From Primula veris (taxonomy: Eukaryota > Streptophyta > Magnoliopsida > Ericales > Primulaceae), in assembly GCA_963682055.1 (NCBI GenBank), contig OY821743.1, positions 34,954,702 to 35,018,701 on the forward strand: DNA of 64,000 nt, written 5' to 3'. Position 1 is the stretch's first letter, and every line of letters starts with the position of its first letter. Positions 1 to 13,510 of this stretch are shown piece after piece. Under the pieces are notes generated by a model that was not told where the DNA came from, did no database searches, and saw nothing but the letters and a program-made list of their open reading frames with translations. The position numbers were made by a program, and so were the translations under genes.

Positions 1-3000
1 GGGTATCAATTACCTTGTGATAACGTTGAGCAATATTCGGATGCTTGATTTTTGTGGGTAATAAGAGTTTTCCTCCTCTTCTTCTTTTAGTGGGGAGTGC
101 ATGTCACTTTTAGTCTTGTATTGTTGTTTTGTGGGGTTGTAAAGTGATTGAGGCTATCTCATACTTGAGGATGTTTTCTTGGAAATAATTATCATATAGT
201 CAACTCTCAAAGTGTCTCATCTTTGTATCTTAAAATTCCAAAAATTTCAAGTTCGTGTTTAGATATTCTAAAAGTAAGCTTTACGAGAATTATGCTCCCT
301 AGATTTGTTCATGAATACGGTTTAATTATTTAGAATAATCCTGGGGATAAGTTTTTGTAAACTTATAATTGGTTATTTGTTGGTTCGAGTTTTTCTTTTT
401 ATGGTACAAATCGAGATATTAATACTATAAGGGTTATTTAAAATCGGTTCCAAACTATACTGCAATAAATAATTGGAACTGGCATTGGAAACATTGATGA
501 TAAGGTACCCAAGTAGACCAGTGATAATTTGTACATATGGCTCTGAATGTTAGAATTTAAATTTAGCATGAAGAGCAATATTTAACTCTGAAAGATTATA
601 ATCGCGGGCATCAGATTCTGAACTACAACTTGTAACTCAACGTGGTTGTTTTATTTTATTTTGATTTTTTTTTTCTGCATGACTGTGGTAGAACGCCAAA
701 AGTGGCGGTTTAAAGCAAGCATATATAGGTTAGCAACAAACAAGTAGTAGTTTTATAATTGATTGCATGTTCTGGATATATTAAAGAAAACTTTAATTAA
801 GGGATACTTAACTATGCATACTAGACCTTGCCATATGACATTTTTTTTTTTTTTGATAAAAGATCTCTGACAAAGTACTTATTATTGGCATCAAAATTAA
901 ACCACAATCTTGAATATCCAAACAACTAATGCTGTGAAGCTTTTATTTTCAGAAAATTAGGTATTACTGTACACCTTTTCTTTCAGCTAATTAGGTTAAG
1001 AGTATGCTTACTAATACAGTATTGGCTCTAGTAAATTTACAATCAAGCTCTATGTAAGAGTATCAAAGTCCACGAGTCCCTCACGGAGATCAAACTACCA
1101 AGGGTCAAACAACTCGTGGTTGACTTTTACAACTCTCTCTTATGCCAATGGTCCGATGCACACTTCGGTGCGTTACCCCGAAAGCTAGCTAGTTCCTGAA
1201 CAATGGTCGAGGCTCTTACTATTCTGATAACCGATAACTAGATATAGAGGCGTGCATTAACGGATTACAGTCCAAATAAAGCCTTGGATCCCGTTAGGTT
1301 CAATGTCATATGTTCTTTATTAAAGTTGCTTGGCCTACAATGCGTCACAATATAAAGGACAATCAATGAATTTTGTTTCCATTCGTAGCGCACAACGGTA
1401 TCGTTACTTCACTTTCTAAGTGTGCTAACATCTTTAAGGATTAGTGGACTACCATCTACATGGCGTAGTATAAAGGTTCATTTTCATGTTCCGGCCATAG
1501 GCTTGGGTCATTCTTCACGGCATTACTGTTAATGATTTAACCAATCGGTGTTCATGAAAATTAAAACGAGTACAAACAACATTTTACATGTTTTTTTCTC
1601 AAGAGCTCTTGCACGGTTATTATCTAGCCGGGTACAATGGCGGAGCTAGCATACCAAAATTGAGATGCTAGATGTAAAATATACATCAGGTTGTAGTGTT
1701 TTCAATAATATTACTATATGAGGTTGATTATTGCCCTGCCATCCCCTGCTAGTTCTGCCCCTGGATGTAAACCTTCTAGCTATATACGTATAGTGGGTAA
1801 AATTCGAAAATGCTCGACTCCACTTGTGGAATTTTTCTGAGCGGCACTACGGGGTTTCCGAATATGTATTCATAGGCAGGTGCAGAAATGCATGACCATG
1901 CTTACCAAGGGTGAGCAAATCGACTAAACCAAGCCACGTTGTCTTTAGCGAATTTGGATATACAGTAGGGTTTGACAAAGAATTACTTTTAAAGTGTTAC
2001 CTAAATGTTCCTCTTATTTCGTCCAAGTTCAAGTCGGAGGATCGTGCAGCTCTATAGTTGATCCGATCGATTACTAATAGAAAATTCTCTTGGACCGTTT
2101 TTTTTTTTTTTTTTTTGCATGCCACTTAGTGGAAAACCTAAGTGCAGACCATCGTGGACGACGGTATCCCCCATAATTCCGAAAATTTAACCTTTTCAAT
2201 TTTTAATCATGTATTTTCAATAAAATACGTTTTTAGTGATTTGACACCCCCTATTTTTTAGATTCTAAATTTTGTCACCCCTAATATACCGATCCCGGCT
2301 TCGCCCTTGATACCACTTACAGCTTGTCAAATCCGTATTGTGGAGTATTCAATTCTATCCGTGTTCTTATTTTATTCTTCCCACTTAGGTTATGGACAAA
2401 ATAAAGGGTACATACATAAAATAAGTAGTGAAGATTGAGTACATTTCCCTCATGACCATTTTCTTTCTCAAGATATGCAAAAGTTGGTCTAAATTAACGT
2501 TTTCTTGCTCGATATATGGTTATAAGGTATACAACTACAACCTAAACACCACGTGACAAGATAGAACGAATATAGTGAACTTTCGCATGGGCATATAGGC
2601 ATGCATACAAGGGGAAATATTAATTGGTGTAAATTTATGGAAAATTAATTGATCAAATAGACAAATGATATTATAAGAAAGAAAAAGAAATGATTTGTCA
2701 TACAATGCAGGGGAATTCCACGTGAAAATCTGAAATAAATGGTTTTTCAGATAATTGTAAATTAGACCGACACAACACGAATTTTAATATTTTAATATAA
2801 GAAAATTTCAGTCATGATTAATCGTTTTCTAGTGCTATCTTTCGTGAGTGCAAGATGTAGGAATTTATAATGTTCAGTTACACTTTAGGGAACACTGTTA
2901 CATGAAAGAGGTGGTACTGTTCTGTTTAAGTGTGGGTATGGGGTTATTGGAGCGGAATGTCGTTTTCAGAGTTTTGGTTGCCTTAAACCACCTTTAAAAT

Positions 3001-3430
3001 GAGTCTTTTTTTTCTTCGTAATAAAAAAGAATATAGTTAAATAAAACTTATAAAATACCATTAATAAATGGTAAAATATTAAGATATAAAATATTCTATG
3101 CAATATGTTGAGCACATTTAACAAAAAAATCAATGATACGAAGCAAAAAATTTACAAATTTCGCATTCGAGCTAAAATTATATTATGATTTTTTTAAAAG
3201 GAAATCAAGTATCAAATTTGTTATCTATTTAATAAATCGGGTCTTTTCCTGTTTTCTTTAATATATGAGACCACATAAAACCTTAAATAAAATTAAATAG
3301 TTCATTAATATACTAAATTTTACAATAAAATAAAATAAACGAAATCTTGTCTTCGCAAATACTCGAACACGGATTAACTAGAGTATTTAGTAAGTAAATC
3401 AACCACTCGGCCACCGATAACTAATGATTA
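1..3430. other. gene-poor intergenic DNA
   Basis: No convincing coding region is seen on either strand; frames are short and low in complexity. Long T runs occur near 661-672, 841-854 and 2099-2116. A stretch around 2165-2309 ends in a terminal-repeat-like sequence (reverse complement starts CAAGGGCGAAGCCGGG) of the kind seen at ends of small hAT elements, but I could not find its other end. Confidence 0.6.
1635..1763. mobile_element. possible hAT-type MITE
   Basis: The left end reads CAATGGCGGAGCTAGCA. The reverse complement of the right end reads CAGGGGCAGAACTAGCA, so 13 of 17 terminal positions match in inverted orientation. Size (about 130 bp) and the CA...TG ends suit a small non-autonomous hAT element. 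I see no matching 8-bp target duplication, so the ends are provisional. Confidence 0.4.
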
Positions 3431-3443
3431 GAGAAAATAAATG

Positions 3444-3446
<3 letters not shown>

Positions 3447-3495
<49 letters not shown>
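3447..3495. repeat. (TA)n microsatellite
   Basis: Uninterrupted alternating TA of about 49 bp. Other TA runs in the window lie near 3963-3980, 4132-4149, 13097-13112, 13172-13190 and 25827-25866. Confidence 0.95.
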
Positions 3496-3498
<3 letters not shown>

Positions 3499-4043
3499 CA
3501 AATGGGGCATTGAAAATATACATTTTTTAAGACTATAGGCCCTTTTCTTTTGGGCCTAGTCCAAAATCCGGCCATGTTGGAGTGGATTGAGCTCAAGACT
3601 AACTCAACTAGTAAAATAAATGACGGAACAGATTAGGACGAGTTGATAAAATTTAAACATCAACTCAAATCAACCGTTTACATTTAAAATCCCAATCCAA
3701 GCCAAATCAATCCACAAAATAAATTGTTGGTTGTGGCGGGATGGGATGAGTTTAGATTGATTCTTAAATTTTTTATTTTGTTCCTTTATTTTTCGTATTT
3801 TGCATAATTAAATTTAAAAAAAAATTGAATTACTTATAAAAAAAATATTGAATTTTTCAAAAGAAAATATAAATTAAAACCAACAAAAAATATGTTTAAA
3901 ACATTCAGAAACAAATAAAAAACTAAAATATAACCGGAAGGTTGGTATCTTATATAATTATATGTATATATATATATATAAGAAGGATTCATACACACAT
4001 AAAAAAAAAAAAAATTATATTTACACATCAATCACAACCCTGC

Positions 4044-4126
4044 ATTTACTTACTTTTAATGGTCAATATTATGGGTTTATTCTTGTTATTAGATAAACTA
4101 ATCTTGACCATTAAAAGTAAGTAAAT
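4044..4126. repeat. perfect 23-bp inverted repeat (hairpin)
   Basis: The arms at 4044-4066 and 4104-4126 are exact reverse complements and enclose a 37-base loop. The hairpin sits in a stretch (about 3550-4327) rich in variants of the motif GGGTTGGGTT and of its complement, which looks like an old small transposon. No flanking target duplication was identified. Confidence 0.75.
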
Positions 4127-4329
4127 TGAGATATATATATATATATATTGCGGGTTGAAACGGGTTGACACAGATTAACCCACGGTTTGAAAAACTCAAC
4201 TCTAATCTAACCCGTAAAATATATAGCGGATTGGGACGGGACGGATTAATTTTTTGTTTACACTCAATCCACCCTAACCCGTACGGGTTGGGTTAGGGGT
4301 TGGGTTTGCGGAGTTTTTCCATCCCTAGT

Positions 4330-7300
4330 TAGTCACAAATATTAACTTTCTAACCATCTTAAGGAGTTGGAATAAATAAATAGCATTCTCATTGAACACA
4401 CTCAAAAGGGAAATGATAGTCTCTGTCACACATTAGATTATAGTAATGAAAAATCAAAGTGGAAATAATGCTATAATCCCCTTTTTATGTGTGTTAAATG
4501 AAAATGCTAACTCGTGTGCTTTGCAAGTTTAGTTAACTATAGTCTATGGATATATTTTTCAGTTTGTGAATGAGAAATCGTCAACATATATAATTCTTGA
4601 TCAAAACTTCAAATTTTCGGGAAAACGTTAAAGGCTAATGAGAACATTTCAGCAAAATGTGTTCACCTTTGTCAATGATCGAGCATAGAAACTTGCCAAC
4701 AAAATTTTGGACAGACATAATAACACTTTCTAGCATTACACATTGTTAGATTAAATGGTCAATATCATGGTACATTATGTTTGTATAACAAGGGGGGTAG
4801 GGTTGTCTAAGGGGAATGAAAGGTACATAGGTTGCTTCCCAAACCAGGATCTAAGGAGTGTCCTTAAGGGCCAATTATTATTCACCCATCAAAAATCTAG
4901 TCCCATCACATCCAATCCAATCTAGAAGATATTGAAAACAAAATCTAATGACCTAAAGAAAATACTTTTAAAAGTAACATAATATAATTAATTAATGAGT
5001 TGGATACATAAGGGTAACTTTGAAATTAGATTGGGACTTGAGTTCATATTATAGTATTTAATTTGTGTGATACCATCTCTAAAAGAAATTTTAATGAAAA
5101 AGTATTGTTTGTTGTAGTTCATTAGGTGATGTTTTGGTCCCTGTTAAAGGGTTCTTACTTGGGTTCTAAGTAAGGTTTATTATCATACGTAAGTAACTCT
5201 ATCGTTTATTATACAAACAGGGTTGGTAGATCTCTTGTATGTATTTGTATACACTTATATTAATAAATAAATACTTCGTCTGTTGTTTTTCTATATTCTC
5301 TCTCTATATCTATATGAACATATATGTGAACTAATATGTCACACAACAGTGTCGATATATTATATATATACCAATTACCAAAAACTAATTGGGTTCATAT
5401 CATGGGGAAATTAATGTGGGTATATATAATTAACAAGTAACAACTTTTGTTAATTTCAGTGTAGTTTATGTTAACTATTGTGGCGCATCATACTTGTAGT
5501 TTGTGGCCAAATTAGTTTAATTTTATCGTTGATCGATCAGTTTGTCATGTTGATCTGATCTGTACTTTCTATGGCAGTTTTGATTTGTTTTCTGTTGGGT
5601 ACTTTCTATGTATGATACGTTCGTTTACCCTTCAAAATAAATAACAACTATTGTTAGCAACAACATTATGCGTATAGATCAGGCATATTTATATGAAACT
5701 ATGCAAGATAATTTCCTATAGCAACTACAAACTTAGAAAACGAACTCCACATATAACATATTTCTATACAACTTTACAAACAATAAAAGGTTAAAATAGC
5801 CGTTCTAAAATATCAAATAAGTATATAATATGGTCAAACATCCAAATGATGGAAAACCCATGTGATGTGTCCGTCTAGGATGGCAACATTACATTCTAAA
5901 AAGTTGATATGATACTGGGAAAAGGAAAATTACTTGTCCTTGTATACAATGCATACATATACGTTCTCCAAGTGCATTGCATTTTATCCTTACAACAAAC
6001 GAAATTGATGGATGACCCATCTTTTTTGGTATTTACACCTTTTTTACAATTTGCAAAACTTTTTCTCTTTTCAATATATGCTAGTTTTTGAGTACTTACG
6101 ATATGTAGGATCAAATATATAAAGCGTTTATCGTCTTGGAAGCCTCGTCTGTTCGCTCTAAAAACGAGTAAAATTATCCAAATAAGATGGTCTCTTCTAT
6201 ACGAACAAAATCAATGTGTTCGTTACTGATTAAAGAGAAAAAGAAAATGCATTTGTAATAAAATTATTTATGAGGCAATGTGTTCGTTACTGATTAAAGA
6301 GAAAAAGAAAATGCATTTGTAATAAAATTATTTATGAGGTAAATTAGTATATACTGTATGATTCAGAAACTGGAAATGGAATATCATAACACATTAATGA
6401 AATATAAATGAAAGCATGTGTTGAGTTCTCTTTTTTGGGTAAGTTTTGTGAGTTCGATCACTTGCTGTAATATGCTTTCAATTATGCTTTCGTATTGTTT
6501 CATATTGTTTCTGCTAGTCAAAAACTCTTGAACCACTGATATATTGTCGGCTTCCGACAATTTGCACCGATGATAGCAGAATTTAAGCAAGAAACCAATG
6601 ACAAACTTCTTCCTATTACGCAAGGCAGATGACGAGTACTTGAACTCTTATCTTCTTCTATTTTTGAACTCTATTCGGAAGCTAATTGGAAGTTTTCAGT
6701 TAATGCAAACTGCAAAGAGATCAGGGATAAATATATAGCTGGCTTAGGATATTACAAATGGATTTTGAGCTACTAATAAACAGGGTCTATAGCGCTTTCT
6801 CCCGGAGATTAAATAAACGTCACTATAATTGGGTTCACTACATTTAAGTTTCCGAAGTTTAGAGGCTATCACATAAAAAAACTATTGAGTGACAACTTCA
6901 TACCACTTTGTATACTAACAAGAGATCAATTTAAAGGTCAGATAGTTTGAGCACAGTTTATCAGAACTCACTGCTGTTCATCCAAACCTTCAGTGTTTGT
7001 TAATTGTATTATGACAGAGTAGATGCATACTGATGTCAAAGCCCCGTCGCAAATATGGGAGACCGGGGGAAAAAACCTAAAAGGAAAGGTAAAATTTCAT
7101 ATTTCTGGAATATTACATTGATACACAACGTTACTAAGTATTCACTACATACAGGCATAATGAGCGAAATCTATCAAGAAGATTGGAACTGAAAAAAATA
7201 ATACTGCTAATGGATATTTCAAATGATCAAAAGTCCAACTATTGCTTCTGGCAAATTCAATGGAGATACAGAACACCAAAAACACTTGTTCATATACCAA

Positions 7301-7683
7301 AATGACGCTTTCATAGATGTACAACAGCATTGATTCAACTCCAAGCAGTTCAATTCTCTCTAGTACTCTCAACAGCTATTTGCACCTTGAAAAAAACAAC
7401 AATTCTTGTTGGTAAAATAGGAAACACAATGGTGCATCTTAAGCACTTGATCAAAGCTGCCAATTTAGGAATTTTAGTTAAGTGCAACATTTGGTGAAGT
7501 AAAGCAACACTCCCTAGACCTTGGATCCAATTCTGATTTAATGCCCTTAGTCCAATTGCAACATTTATGGTTTCCAAATGCAGCGATGAATCCGAAAAAA
7601 ATTGGTTTTCTACATTTATATGTTGGTTATTTTTAATGGAAAGAACTAAGCAAGAAAATACCTGATCGGTACAGATGAATGCA
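4330..7683. other. intergenic DNA and 3' flank of the remorin gene
   Basis: No gene is recognised. The stretch holds AT-rich sequence, a perfect 64-bp tandem duplication at 6212-6339, and, from about 7000 to 7683, the likely 3' untranslated and flanking sequence of the minus-strand remorin gene. Minus-strand frames at 6384-6623, 7145-7372 and 7350-7712 have no recognisable family and I treat them as chance. Confidence 0.6.
6212..6339. repeat. 64-bp perfect tandem duplication
   Basis: Bases 6212-6275 are repeated exactly at 6276-6339. The perfect identity suggests a recent replication-slippage or unequal-exchange event in non-coding DNA. Confidence 0.9.
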
Positions 7684-10600
7684 CTAAGAAGCATGGCAGG
7701 TGAAACAGCCACTTAACGAAATAATCTGGCTTGTCGGTCGGAAAGATTTGGCTTCATAAGATGTATTTGACACTTGACTAAATTGATTGCTCAATATTGA
7801 ACTCCTCATTTCTTGGGCTTTCCTTTGAGCCAATCTCAGTTTGTTCATAATCTTATCCATTGATGACGATCTCTTCTTTTCGAGTTTCATCTAAAACCAC
7901 ATGAAAAAACTATTTAATCTTCTTTATAAATCCTGGTAAAAATGTTTTCAATATAAATATCGTATTCAATCAATTTCCTTAAAAGAACAAGTCCAAGAAT
8001 TTACATCTGAAAAAGTAATAAGAAGCTATTCAAATCACCTCTAATTTTCTTATTGATGCTTCAGCTTTTGCCTTCTGATGGTTCTCCCAAGCACTGATTT
8101 TGGCTCCATCCCTCTTAATTCTGATTAAAAATTAACACTTAATTAATAGCATATTTTGTCAAAGAGTTCTCAAAGAGAATATCAGAATGTCCAAATACCC
8201 AAGCGTTAATTCCCAATAAGTTATATATTTCGTACTTATATTCAATAACTGCTAACTGGATTATTTACCAAAAAAAGTGTTAACGGAAACTTTCTTGTAC
8301 TTAAAACTCAGTCAATTGAATCGTATGCCAACCAATACAGAACATTATGAACAACCAGTAATATAGTAATGCTGGTTAAAACCAGTTTCTTAAATTTCAT
8401 TCCCATCGAAAGTGGAAATAAACTTCTTGCACAATATGCCAACCAAAGATCAGGCTTTCAAAAGTACCACCAGATGGTAACCAAGTCTCTCCTTGTAACT
8501 AAATAAGAGCTGCGGCATTCATCAGTCACTTCATGGTAACTTTCTCAATACTTAACCTAAACCTAATATCTATATACACCTATACATGCATTGAAAATGT
8601 TTTTTTCTAGTTCTGACTATTTTCTTTAACATTGTTAGGTCTTAGATCCGAGATTCTAGTGACATATTGTTTGTCATCATATTAGAAAATATAGTTTTAT
8701 ATATTCATAATAAACTCTCAATATACAGACATCTGTTGTGTAACGATTAAGTTCAAGTTGTGCATTCAGTTGGAACCTCAGTCGCAACCGCAGTTGGAAC
8801 TGACTATGCTGGACAGATTCTGTAATATTCGGTCAAATATATTCTAGAAGAATCAAAACGTGTTGAACAAGTTTAGATGATTTGAAACCATCTCTGAATG
8901 ATAGAAAGAATATGTTGAAGATTTTTTCTTATTGGAATAGAAGACTTAAAAGAAGACTCCTTATCAAGTAAGGAAACATCAAAAAAAAAAAAAAAAAGGA
9001 AAGATCCTTTGGAGATATCTTAAAGACAATTAAATTAGAGATCTGTATAATTTCGAATTAAACAAGATCTGATTTGTTAGAAGATAAAGAGTAATTAACT
9101 ATAAGATATATATTTGAAGATCTCAAAGTCGGGGAAGGAAAGAAAATAAAGGAAATATTTTCCTTAACGATCAAGTTAGGATCTTTTGTAAATGCTATAT
9201 ATAAAGACTATTAGCCTTTGTAGATATACTGATATTATAGATCAACAACACCGTTATACATGAGAGAGAAACAAAATTAGAAAGATCGTGGCGGGATGCC
9301 ATTAGAAATTGATAGTTGTGAGTTAAAGATGGTAATATAGGCATATACATGAGAGAGTCATGTTATTGTAAGTCTCGAGTCTTATCATTGTTCCTTTCAA
9401 TATCAATAAATACTAAGTGAGGGCTTCGGAAATGTAGACAAGGTGATCATATCGAACTCCGTTTAAAAACGTCTCGTGTTCAAAGTTTTTTATTAACTTC
9501 ATTATATTCGTCAGTTGCAACTGTGGTTACAACTGTAGTTGCAACTGAAAATGCGTAACTGCACTCGGAACTTCGGGAATATGTTTTCTCAGACACGTAC
9601 TAGCTCCAAACATGGGTATAAGTTGAAGCTAGAGTAAAATGAAGTGTGTAACTTGCAAGGAGAAAGATACATACTTAGATATGCTGTTCTCTGCCTCTGA
9701 ACCTTCCCAAGCGGAATATTCTTTCATATTTTCCAATACTTTCCCATGAAACCGAGTTCTGTTCTTTTTGGGCCACTTAGTCACAGTGACCCTTTCATCG
9801 ATTTGCACATCACGCACGTCTGATTTTGAGGAGTAAATACTTTCCAACTCTGTAATAGGGAGTGGAGATGGAGTGGTGAGAGAGAATGAAAGTCTACTTA
9901 TAGGAGATGAGCGAGAGCTACTCTCAGGGCTCATCTGGGTTGACATGTCTCTTCTTGTTACTATATGAGAGATAATGCTTGATGCATCTTTGTCACCATC
10001 GATTGTCTCAGCTGCAAATTCGAATAAATAATTTAAAGTACACAACATAGTAAAAGTTATAAACTATTTAGTCAGGTAATTTAAAATGTGAGTTAAAAAG
10101 ATACTAAGTAAGAGTAAGATGTTGAAAGAGACTAGTGTCTTTGCATTTGTTTCATTCGTCGTGAAATTTACTCTATTCAACTTCTAGATCGGCGACAAAA
10201 CCTTGAACACTCCAGGTTTGCCCCTAAATATATTGATAAGATTAAAGGGACAGGAGAAAAAATACTAAAGTAGAGCGCAGCGCAATACCAGAAGAGTAAC
10301 TGCTGATTTACAGTTTTTTTAGTCTGCCAGTTACCATCACTACACGGCATCAATAAAATTGAAGGGGTTATGAAAAAAAAAATGAATTCCCTACAACGTA
10401 GTAGAACAGTACAAGTCTTAAAAGACAACATGAATGGCACTTGTGCTCAATCAATTTACTTATTTTTCACCCAAAAGAATAAACAGGATTGTAAATAAGG
10501 TACCAAGAAATTATAATATTACCAATGAATGATAGATAGCCCATCAATAGGGGAATCTGGATCTATATAATAGCTAATTACATATCACTTGTGCAATATG

Positions 10601-13136
10601 CCACTTGACAACAGTAAATTTTGTGTTGAATCATGTCAATGAAGCTTATAAGTTACTGTATAGAAAGTTTTGTGTTGAAGCATGTTGATGAAACTCGATA
10701 ACATTTCATTATCGATTGTTCAATATTTACCGCGAGACAGCAGTGTTTGTTTGTTACACAGGATATCATACAGAAGTGTGAACATATGTTATTTTGAAAG
10801 GACGAGGAAAAAAAATACTGGTACCTTGATAGCCTTGACATGTCGATTCGCTAACCATTCTCGTGCACCCGTGTATGCTAACCGATCTTGCCATGTAAGG
10901 CTCCATATATAGTCTATTAATTCCACTACTGCCTAAACTATTACGAATAGAAAATCCATCTAAATTTCTAACACATCCACCTTCAAACATGGGCCCAATC
11001 GGCGAATTTAACGAGTTATTATGATCAAATCCAGGTGGCTCAAGGGGCCCACTCTTTGCCTTTGGTCGCCTTTGCTGCTGTTGAACCAAACCAGCATTTG
11101 GACTAATAATCCACCTCTCAGCATCTTCCCATTTTGAAGGCAAAGTTTTTCCATTACTAAAAGGAAAAATCGAAGCGTTTGTGTTTCTTTGGTTGGTATT
11201 ATTACGCAAAGGAACGCGTTCGGAGCTCCATCCTTTTTTATTTGTAATATTATTATTTCTGTAGTTCGGAGTTCGGGGGCTCAGAATTGTAGCGGAACTC
11301 TTCTTCATGATTTTGAGCTGTGGTGATGTCACAGCATTTACATGAAGATTATTAAAATCCAATGAAGCTGGTCTTTGTCTATCTTGATTTCTGAATAGAG
11401 TGTCAGATTTAGATCTCCGTTCTTGACATTCTATTTCAAAAATTGACAAAATTAGTTGCTTGAGAGAATGTAAAGGCTTGTCCGGTTGCAGTTTTTAAAC
11501 AAAGCTGGTTTCTTTTACGTTTTGAAAAGATTAGGTTCGTCCAACTTAAAAGCTTCTTGCCAATTCAGGTCACAAAACAACAAAACATCATTTAAAATGG
11601 TAAACGAAATGCAGTCTAGCTATTAACCATTTTATTTTTAAAAAGAGCATACAAGCTGCAAACAGACAAAATTTAAGTGTTAAGATGTGTAAAAAAACAC
11701 AGGTATGCACTAGTTTCTATGCTTATACCTTTAAGGGCTAGAGAGAAGGAGTTCCTAGCGGAATCGACAGCTTCAGTTTCTCTATATGCCTCTTTCAAGT
11801 AGCCATGATCCTTTTGAGCTACATAATGAAGAAGCGGAAATATAAATAGTAATTGAGGGACAGAAAAGGAGCCAAAGGAATTTGAAAAAAATTCTCAAGA
11901 AGTTTCTTTTGGCTTTATTGCTTTTTCAAAGTGCTGAACTAGATTACCTTTAACTTTTTCTGCTTTTTTGGAGGGATGGCATCTTTTCATGTACAGCTTA
12001 GACTTGTTTGGATCTAAATCGTGACCACTTGAGACCTCATGTCCTGCCAAATGCTGATTGAATACAAACACATTTAGCTCTTAAAAATAAACAATTTCAA
12101 ATTCAACTAATTCTGATAGTACCATGCAAATCTTTACAATCATCCATCCAAAAACAGTACAGTCAGGGTTTATTTGGTTGCAAAATTTTAGCTCAAGTTA
12201 TTTTTTGCTTGTAACTTACTATGCATTTGGTTTGCCACTTGCCAGCTTAAAACTGAGCCTTTTCTATTAATGGCTCGAAAAGAACTTAGAAAAAAATAAA
12301 GCTTGATGAAATCATAAAGCTAGAGTTGATCAGCCCCGCTTAAGCCAGCTTATTCGCTCGCAAACTACAACCAAACAACAAAACAACACTGCAAAACAAC
12401 ACAAAAGAACAAAAATCCTCAAGGGGATAAAATAAGCGCAAACCCAATATGAAAGCTCCCACTATGCGCAGGGTCCGGGAGGGGTCGGGCCATTTCGGGC
12501 CTAAGGTAGGCAGTCTTTCCTTGCATTTCTGCAAGAGGCTGCTTCCACGACTCGATCCCGTGACCTGCAGGTCTCATGACAGCAACTTTACGCTGTGCCA
12601 AGGCCCACCCTCTAAAAAACTTCAAGGAAATCTCACTAAAATTGAGTTTTGTGCATGAAAAAGACAGTGATACTCAAATTTAACACAATGAGACAACTTA
12701 ACAAAGACTGAAGTTTGAGTGTCAAAAAAGCAAAAACTTAGCTAAAGCGTTTTTTGCAAGAGCTACGCAAAAAGGGTAAAAGCTAAAACGAAAAAAAACA
12801 AGTTTTTTTAAACTTTTTTTTTAAGCTTTGAATCGAGCTTTTGTATCGAGCGTTTCTATGCTTAAATGTCACCTAGCTATAGGATGAAATAAGTAAAAAG
12901 AAAATGCTAATGAGTCAAAATAAGTTAATAAGTGTTAAGGCAAACACTACACTGCATCTTTTTCTTAAGCAGCTTTTTTTTTTATATATAAAATCTTAAG
13001 ATACAAACACATACAATGCTCTTTTCAAGAAAAGAAAAAACATACAATGCAGACTCAATAATCATCAACAGTGATATATACATATAACATATCTGTATAT
13101 ATATATATATATGTATTTATAACCTACCTCCGCCAT
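7684..13136 (-). CDS. remorin family protein, long N-terminal type
   Basis: This is a plant plasma-membrane/nanodomain scaffold protein of 478 aa. Coding exons (minus strand): 13128-13136, 11948-12053, 11729-11818, 10825-11430, 9675-10011, 8039-8120 and 7684-7890. All introns are GT-AG and phases agree; exon 1 encodes only Met-Ala-Glu. The N-terminal two thirds are polar and probably disordered, with the motif SKWEDAERW at about residues 167-175. The Remorin_C coiled coil occupies about residues 350-460, with AWENHQKAKAEASIRKLE and KKRSSSMDKIMNKL as family hallmarks. The tail ends GCFTCHAS; its cysteines suit the S-acylated C-terminal anchor known in remorins. The length and conserved N-terminal block suggest the large-remorin groups (5/6), but the exact group is inference. 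An Au SINE lies in intron 1 and an LTR remnant in intron 5. Confidence 0.93.
8730..9580 (+). mobile_element. probable solo LTR in remorin intron 5 (ends approximate)
   Basis: The stretch has LTR-like architecture: a TATA-like CTATATATAAAG near 9195, a poly(A) signal-like ATCAATAAATA near 9401 and GTTGCAACTG-type short repeats near both borders (about 8770-8810 and 9513-9549). It has no coding capacity. The exact ends and the target duplication could not be fixed, so the class is inferred. Confidence 0.4.
12436..12617 (-). mobile_element. Au-type SINE in remorin intron 1
   Basis: Read on the minus strand this is a tRNA-derived SINE. Near its start it has a box A-like TGGCACAGCGTAAAGTTG, then a box B-like GGTCACGGGATCGAGTC, the conserved CAGCCTCTTGCAGAAATGC, and a tail containing CCCGGACCC, TGCGCATAGTGGGAGC. 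This order and wording match the Au SINE family, which is widespread in flowering plants. It lies antisense-neutral inside intron 1, in the same direction as the host gene, and is GC-rich compared with its surroundings. Confidence 0.85.
12728..12880. repeat. dispersed repeat, copy 1
   Basis: A stretch with 'cttagctaaagc', 'tttgcaagagct' and 'tgtatcgagc' recurs in diverged form at about 21068-21245 (TGS1 intron 7) and about 35455-35815. It has no coding capacity. It is probably a family of small non-autonomous elements that also appears near other TIR fragments at 12168-12378. Confidence 0.45.
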
Positions 13137-13250
13137 TGTTGTTTCCTTGTTTCCTTCTCACACACAGATATAATATATATATATATATATAGAGGGAGAG
13201 AGAGAGAGAGAGAGAGATGGCGGGGAATATTTTAATTGCTTGAAAGTATT

Positions 13251-13510
13251 TACTCCCATCATATATACTCCTTATTTTGATATAAATGATATTATTGTGT
13301 ATTAATAAACTGCATCTAATTTTAATCGATTCATAAATTATATCAAAATTATTTAAATTAATTTTTTTAAATTTTAATTATAAAATTTAATATTTGAAAT
13401 GTATGATTAATTTTTGAAAATTTTCATTTCGACAATTTTGATACAAGTTCTTGATCGGTTAAAATTGCACGTAGTTTCGTGGTGGACAATTAAATAGTAA
13501 CGGGGGAGTA
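13251..13510. mobile_element. Stowaway-like MITE, copy 1
   Basis: The ends read TACTCCC and GGGGGAGTA, so short inverted ends are flanked by TA. The interior shares the family block with 'aattacacgt/aattgcacgt' and 'gacaattttgatacaa' seen in the other copies. The family is about 235-260 bp long, AT-rich and non-coding. Confidence 0.7.

Noticed and set aside
6384..7712. Minus-strand frames of 79, 75 and 120 aa next to the remorin gene
   Set aside because: They lie in its 3' flank or overlap its last exon in another frame; no known motif and no splice support.
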